Assembly (NCBI GenBank): GCA_051453625.1
Contig: JBOZIK010000001.1
Span: 296,789,790-296,853,789 of the forward strand
Source: Welwitschia mirabilis
Taxonomy: Eukaryota > Gnetophyta > Gnetopsida > Welwitschiales
Direction of reading: 5' to 3'
Length of the DNA stretch: 64,000 bases
Shown here: in pieces, positions 58,430-64,000 of the stretch
How positions within the stretch are numbered: position 1 is the stretch's first letter
How the letters are laid out: every line of letters starts with the position of its first letter
Notes under the pieces: generated by a model
Databases searched by the model: none
What the model saw: only the letters and a program-made list of their open reading frames with translations
Told to the model about the DNA's origin: nothing
Program-made: the position numbers and the translations under genes

Positions 58430-59160
58430 TTGCATCCTATTAAAATTATGGAATACAAGGGCATCATTATGCTTTTTGTAAGTTTTTTATCATTGCTAAG
58501 TAGTTAGGAGATCAATCAAATTCTTCAACTTCTCTTGTTATCTAATTATTGACTCACATGCGTCTTGTTCATGCTATGGAAGATATTGCCTATCTTACTG
58601 GCTATTGATTATGTTACGAAATGAGTTGAAGCTATTCCTACTATTAGAAATGATGCCCAAACTATTTGTAATTCTATTTTAACTCATATCATTCAACTTT
58701 TTCATTTTTCTAGAATTTTGATTAGTGATTAAAAAACTCATTTCATAAATTATCTTTTTAGAATACTTCTCATATTTATTGGAATTAAAAATAGAATTAT
58801 CTTTTCTTATCATTCTCAAACTAATATTTAAGCTAAAATTTCAAATAGAGAAAATAAGATAATGATTCAAAAAATTATCTCTATTAATACAAAATCATGG
58901 GTTTTAAACTTAACAATGTTCTTTGGGCTTACTAGAATACTTAGTAAAATTATCTTGGATTTTTACTTTATGAACTTATGTATAGAAAAGTTTGTATTTT
59001 ACTAGTTGATGTATGTTATAACTCTTATTGTTCTATTCATTAACTTAACCTTGTATACCTACATGAAAAATATTAAGACTATATTAGCCTAATTAAATTA
59101 CTTAAATAAAAAGCATATCCATGTTATACATTGTTACTCATTCATAAAGCCCAATCTAAG
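58430..59160 (+). pseudogene. E5 integrase remnant
   Basis: Readable blocks in order: LLAIDYVTK then VEAIPTIRNDAQTICNSIL (58,590-58,680), HFSRILISD (58,700-58,730), FIGIKNRIIFSYHSQTN (58,775-58,830), AKISNRENKIMIQKI (58,833-58,877) and NTKSWVLNLTMFFGLTRIL (58,888-58,945). These are the DDE core: first Asp in AIDYVTK, second in ILISD, Glu region in AKISNRE, then the conserved W-L stretch and GKACH-like tail. It is closer to classical Athila integrase than E3's. At least four stops occur, several of them at codons that are Trp or Gln in intact copies, as expected from G-to-A and C-to-T changes. Confidence 0.85.
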
Positions 59161-59399
59161 TTCAAATTTCATAAAATATTAAATTATAAATAGTTTAAAC
59201 TAGGTTAACTAGTTCTTTTATACAATACTTGAGTGCATTTTTACATAACAAGTTAACCTTTAAATAGTTAGGTACTTATCTTATATAAAAAGTACATTAT
59301 AATGACTTATTTGAGATTTTTAATTTGAATACTTAGGAGATTTAGAAAGTTAATGCAAAAAGTTTGAAAATATATAAAACACTTGTCAATCAAACCTTC

Positions 59400-60420
59400 A
59401 ATATGATAGAAGAATTATCTTGGCGGTTTCTCTCAATGAGGAGAACTTCCTTCTTATCATTGCCTGAATTCTTTATTAGCCAATTTCTTTGATCAATTCT
59501 ATAATATTATTCGATCATCTTTAACTTAAAATTATGTACTACTTGATGAATTTTTCATAACTACTAATTTTTAGTTAGGCGTTTTAAAGTGATAAGATTG
59601 GATTCATTTAATATTAAGATATTCATACCTCTAGGAACTTCGTCTTAGAGGAAGATGCCTTGTTTTTTGTATTCTTTCTCAATGGTATGAGATATTTACT
59701 TATTTAGGTTTGTCCTTCCTTATTTTTCGTCTCATTTCTTTACCTTCATCTTTCAAAGTATGTGGTTATATGGGATTTTTTCTCAAAGGAGGAGAAGAAG
59801 AAGAAGAAGAAGAAGAAGAAGAAGAAGAAGAAGAAGAAGAAGAAGAAGAAAGGACAATAACCATAATATTTTATTTATGTGTTAAAGACATGGTCAACAT
59901 GATTTACTCACTGTATTGTGAGGGATATTTGATAGTGTTGGTAGCTATGGGAATTCTACTGGGGCATTAGTTGGCCATGCTTCATTGGTCTTTACTCCTT
60001 TGACTATGGTTTCACTTTCCTCATCATGGATTAATAATAAACACTTTGAGGCTATGGGATTAGTGGCATTCCTAGTGTCATTAGAGAAATTACTTATTTC
60101 ATAGACTTCTAGTACATCTAGTACTGCCACATTATCATTTCACTTAAAGGATTCAAGTGTGTCTTGGGCTTTGAGTGAGTGAGTCTATTTCTAAGCAAGT
60201 TTTGATCTTATCATTCATTAATTTAGAGCATTATATATCTTTGATATTGTTACATTCACTACCTAATCAAGTGATACTTTATGAAGTTCATAAATCATGT
60301 CATGCATTATTAATTAGATGATTCTATGATTTCTTCTAAGGGAGTTTATTAGGTTAGAATTTAGAGTAGGCACACAATCTTCTGCACATTCCTAGTTGTC
60401 CATTTTCATTTTATATTTCC
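59400..60420 (+). other. E5 3' region, shared with E2
   Basis: Runs parallel to 42,500-43,420: TTGGATTCATTTAATATTAA, GGAAGATGCCTTGTTTTTTG, microsatellite, GTAGCT, TCATCATGG and GCACACAATCTTCTGC. The part 59,941-60,130 is richer in G+C and open on both strands (STGALVGHASLVFTPLTMVS on the plus strand) but belongs to the conserved element region, with no recognised protein. Confidence 0.65.
59790..59851 (+). repeat. (GAA)n microsatellite in E5
   Basis: About 20 AAG/GAA units preceded by TTTCTCAAAGGAGG. E2 has (GA)n at this position. Confidence 0.95.
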
Positions 60421-61150
60421 TTATTTATTTTTCTTGGTATTTTAAAGTCATTTCTATACTTTTTCATCATAATCCTTATGACTTAATCATTTAGTAGTTT
60501 TTTTGTTATTTTTATTTTCACTCACATTATTGATCTATAGGAGTTGACATTCTTTTAGCATTTCAATAGATGACGTTTCTTTAGTTCATGATGATAAATT
60601 TTTTTTCATTTATCCTTTTAGTATCTTTTCTAGTTTTAACACACCTAATTGATATCCTTAAATCATTTTAAGTTTAGACACATTTGTTAATTTCCTTTAA
60701 TAATGCTTTTTCCTACTTGGTGCATTTTCATCACCTTCTTATGATACTGCTTTCTTTTACCTCAAGTTTTCCTCCTTTTTCATGCTTTGTTCATCTTAAT
60801 TATTAGTTTTTCAATCTTCTGGACTTCATCATGACTTTTTAAGGCTTTTCTGTTGCTAACTTACTTTTCTCAGACTTTACTTTTTTTGATCTTTTTAAAA
60901 GACCCATTAGCTTCATCGTCATCTAGACAATAAGATGATAGTCTATGATTTTAATGAGAGTCATCGTAGGGCTATCATATAGATAATGTAAGGGATGATA
61001 GTGTGATAAAAGAATATACCTGCTATTTTCTTATCATTTTTCTCCATTCCTTCATTACTTTTCACTATTCTTTCATGAGGGATTTCTCATGCTAAGGTCC
61101 ATTGGCCTCACTGCCACTTTCGTTGATTAAATCTGATCTTTGATTGTTCA
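60421..61150 (+). other. E5 region upstream of the 3' ORF
   Basis: T-rich leader-like sequence with the paired ATCGTCATCTAGAC and AGTCATCGTAGGGC motifs (60,915-60,975). No coding region. Confidence 0.45.
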
Positions 61151-61960
61151 ATTTTAATTTTTTTTTAAAATGAGATCATGCACTAGATAGAAGGCTCATG
61201 AGACTAATGTTGAGGTTGGACCTTCATCTTAGAAAGTTGAGTCTCTTATATCACTTGTAATCTAGAGAGTAGAGCTAGTTCATTCACCTTATTGCTAGTC
61301 ATGATCTCACTCTATTCAAACTATAGTTATCCAAGTAGAGAGGCATTTTAATAAATTCATAAGTAGAATTGAGTCTAAGGTAGACTAGAGGTTGATGGAT
61401 TTATAGTTGTAATAGATTATAGACACACATGAGACCTATTAAACATCTGAGATTCATAAGTACTATGACATCGTGCACATGGAGCCGTGACTAGATGTAG
61501 AGAGATGTATGGATAACATGAGTATAGCAACTATTTATGGGCATGATGTGTCTTTAATTTTAGGGTATATTACACTTATCATAGGAATAAAAGAACTTAG
61601 AAGTACTCACATTCATTTTGTTAGTGTGACTGAGGAGTGTCAAGCATATTGAATAGTGCTTGATATTCTAGTAGATGTGATGAGGGACAAGCATAGAGTT
61701 TTGATTACACATTTGTTTCCAGCATACAAGATCTTACATAGAGGACTAATCCATAACATTAACCGATAATTTCATGAAATTCACTATATGGTAGCTCATC
61801 TATAGATTTTAATAGTATTTAAATAAGGTAAGTAGATAGATTTAGGATCATTTATATGGAGGAGACTGAGAGTAATAGTGAAGGTTCAACATATTTATAA
61901 CTTGAGATATTTCTACCTCTTCTCCATTATTTTTCATTATTTTAACATCCCAAAGCTTAC
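61150..61960 (+). pseudogene. E5 3' ORF remnant, plant transposon-protein-like
   Basis: Plus-strand blocks: a start-like MRSCTR region near 61,171; VERHFNKFISRIESK (about 61,337-61,381); YYDIVHMEP (about 61,462); IATIYGHDVSLILGYI (about 61,528); DVMRDKHRVLITHLFPAYKI then LHRGLIHNI (about 61,677-61,760); and IDLGSFIWRRL (about 61,840). The order (long charged N-part, an R-LH-LI-HNI block, a hydrophobic block, then a short IDLG-type block before a membrane-like stretch) resembles the putative plant transposon protein domain encoded 3' of integrase in many Athila-like elements. This is from memory of the family, not a search. Stops throughout. Confidence 0.45.
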
Positions 61961-62938
61961 AAGTGAGTAATAACTTATATATTTATAGACTTTAACTCAT
62001 TACTTATAGGATATGGACATCCCAGATTCCTAGTGAGACTAAGAGATAGTAGGTACCAAGATGTGCAATGGGTATTATAATGGTGCAAGCCCTCTTAGCA
62101 AACAACCTAGGGAATCCAAGAGATGATAGATCATGGTTTCTTAAAGCTATAGTAGAGGATAGCCATAATGGAGCAAAGGATAACTACTATAGAATGATGA
62201 ATGCATAATATTAAGAAGCAAATGATAATTGTGTAAGACCAATTTTTGTGCATTAAGCAAAGCATCATAGTAGACATTCTACAGCTGGTATGGGTCAAGG
62301 AATAGGACATGATACATAATAGTTTGATAGCTATCAATGTACATTTTCCTATCAAATAAGAGCATCCTCCTTCTCCTCCAACTTTACCTATAATCATCTG
62401 AGCACAATTTACCATAGCACCATAAGGGAAGTAATTCAATATATTATGTTGATGTATTTTCTCTTTTATGGCTTGTACCAAAAAACTCATGATTAACTTA
62501 TGCATATCATTTTGAGTTATCATTATTATTTTTGATACATTCAAATTATTTATTTGAGTTGTCATGATTATATCTTATGGTAATTCCTTAATATGATAAT
62601 CAATTTTTATTTTCTTAATGTGCTAAACATTTTAAGTGAGGGATAACGTAGTTTATATATGTTCTTGTGTTTATTTTCTAATGATTATTTTTTGCAAAAA
62701 ATTGATTTTTGCATCCCAATTTCTAATCTTATCATCCCCACCACAATCCAAATGATGCATAGGACAATAGTACGACCTCTTAATTCACTAAGGTAATACA
62801 TCCAATTTACTAGGTTTTGACATTTTATCCTACATAATGAGATTTCTCAACTTGATTTATCTTTTCTTAGTTAATTTTTATCCTAGTTAATTTAACTTAT
62901 GATTATAGTCATTTGCCTACTTTATCAAGGACTAACAA
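61961..62938 (+). other. E5 3' untranslated region
   Basis: Nothing recognised on the sense strand. The antisense strand has the longest N-free open frame in the window (144 codons, 62,131-62,565), discussed under findings. Confidence 0.45.
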
Positions 62939-62950
62939 GGCTAAGTGGGG
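62939..62950 (+). promoter_or_regulatory. E5 polypurine tract
   Basis: GGCTAAGTGGGG, three bases before TGTCACAATGC. Same arrangement as E2. Confidence 0.8.
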
Positions 62951-62953
62951 ATA

Positions 62954-64000
62954 TGTCACAATGCTAAATTATATGTATTTAATGGAGTATTTTTAGTGAT
63001 TTTGCAAGATATTTAGACAAGTTTAAATGGAGTTTCGATAATAATGAAAAGTCAATGTGATGATCATAGAAATGTAGAATATTTAATATATTTGAAGGCA
63101 TTTTAGGTGATTTATTATACTTAACACTCTAAGGAAGAGTTTCATAATAAAAGAGGCTAACTCAACTTAATAAAAGAACTTAATAGGCCATTATCCTAGT
63201 AATTGTCTAGATTATAGTATTGGATGACATAATAAGAAAGCTAATAAGGATGCTAACTAAACTAAGCTGAAAGTTGATGTGAAATCTCTTTTGATGTGGC
63301 ATCATCTTCATCATCATTTAAATGAAGACTAGAACAACACTAACCCTAAGTTTTTAATGGATGAATCAAAGTTCACCTAACTATGGCAATGCATCATGCA
63401 TCCTTCTTTGGTGTTGCTAGGGTTCATCTAGTTATTAGGTTTTCTAATTTTAGGATATTTCTTATAATCAAAACGTCCTTATCCTCCATCCATCATTCAT
63501 TTATTTGACATCTAAAAATCTTATAATAGAAGATCAAAGGGCAAGAAGCCCATCCATTATTATAGAGAGACATCTTCCTTGGTGTTAGGATATGTATCTT
63601 TCATTGAGGTGCTAGTACTTTGTAAGTGAATCTCAATAATAAAAAGACTATTTTTCTCATATTATCATATGTACCTTCCTTATGATTTATTTTGGTTATG
63701 ATTCTATGATAGCCTCATAATTGATATAGATCATGGAGGTAAACTTTGTTAAGGTTGAAAAAATTAGTTAATATTTGCATTTCGTTTTGCTTTGCATTTC
63801 ATAGCATAATAGTTGTATTTTTTTAATATTTTATTTTATGTACCTTATATTTTATGTTGGTTAGGGTTTAGTGATAGTTTTTCTTAATTGATTTAGGTTA
63901 TAAGTTTCAACTTTTATGATAATAAGATTTGGTAATCAAATAGATATTTTACTTAGAGTAGTTTTCATTTTTACATTTTTTTTAAGCATTACATTAGTGT
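62954..64000 (+). repeat. E5 3' LTR, incomplete at window end
   Basis: Begins TGTCACAATGCTAAATTATA, parallel to the E2 LTR start TGTTATGCTGCC. Later blocks match E2's LTR loosely: AGAGAGACATCTTCCTTGG with AGAGAGACATTACCTTAG, TTCATTGAGGTGCTAGTAC with CATTGAGGAACGACTAC, and AACTTTGTTAAGGTTGA with GCCTTTGTTAAGGTTGA. It is a subfamily distinct from E2. The end is not reached. Confidence 0.8.

Larger units (their letters stand above)
58330..64000 (+). mobile_element. E5: 5'-truncated Athila-type element, relative of E2
   Basis: Integrase, a 3' region shared with E2, a decayed 3' ORF, a polypurine tract and the start of a 3' LTR follow in order. Everything upstream of the integrase (LTR, gag, protease, RT, RNase H) is missing, and sat2 abuts directly. 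The LTR leaves the window. LTR features shared with E2 include ATAGAAGATCAAAGGGCAAG against the E2 GGAGATCTTGG region, TTGGTGTTAGGAT and TTCATTGAGG. Confidence 0.85.

Noticed and set aside
59710-59970. 86-codon frame with a long Glu run
   Set aside because: Translation of the (GAA)n microsatellite inside the non-coding 3' region of E5.
59945-60130. 61-codon minus-strand frame (NATNPIASKCLLLIHDEESE)
   Set aside because: Protein-like, but antisense to a conserved non-coding part shared with E2, and also open on the plus strand. No motif.
1-64000. tRNA, rRNA, intact host genes
   Set aside because: No cloverleaf-like tRNA boxes, no conserved rRNA words and no intact exon-like frame were recognised. 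Short hidden exons cannot be excluded by eye.

Overview
The window is plant nuclear repeat DNA, most likely pericentromeric or intergenic sequence from a flowering plant. The signs are very high A+T, rare CG dinucleotides, stop-riddled retrotransposon genes of the Ty3/gypsy Athila/Tat and Ty1/copia families, plant-type primer-binding sites and long microsatellites. The species cannot be named from the sequence. I recognise no intact host gene, no tRNA or rRNA gene and no functional transposon gene. Sixteen N-runs interrupt the sequence.

Layout. 1-16,600: old, fragmentary material. It holds a broken minus-strand coding remnant (560-1,020), two minus-strand LTR-like remnants (about 2,345-3,450 and 9,355-10,375), a decayed copia reverse transcriptase (6,120-7,200, +), a plus-strand LTR-like remnant (10,907-11,800) and an LTR/primer-binding-site junction of chromovirus type (12,681-13,205, -). 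16,620-18,104: about two and a half units of a roughly 600-bp tandem repeat (sat1).

18,105-56,487 is best read as one very old LTR element, E1, inserted into sat1 and then hit at least three times. Its left LTR is split by E3 (19,123-33,797, minus strand, an Athila/Tat-type element with recognisable gag, protease, RT, RNase H and integrase). Its internal region is split by E2 (38,300-45,099, plus strand, an Athila-type element with gag and protease only). Its right LTR is split by E4 (47,938-55,779, minus strand, also gag and protease only). Sat1 resumes in phase at 56,491.

56,880-58,325 holds further AT-rich sequence and a second tandem repeat (sat2, about 350 bp). 58,330-64,000 is E5, a 5'-truncated relative of E2 with an integrase remnant, a decayed 3' ORF and a 3' LTR that runs off the window.

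How the parts relate. E2 and E5 share their polypurine tract, LTR start and 3' non-coding region, including a microsatellite at the same place but with a different motif. Decay is dominated by G-to-A and C-to-T changes: zinc-knuckle cysteines have become tyrosines, primer-binding sites have lost CpGs, and an LTR has lost its terminal TG. This is what long-methylated, silenced retrotransposons look like. Of the eight N-runs of exactly 100, six are flanked by repeated contig ends (unmerged overlaps), whereas at least two of the other gaps are sized to within one base by homologous copies elsewhere in the window.
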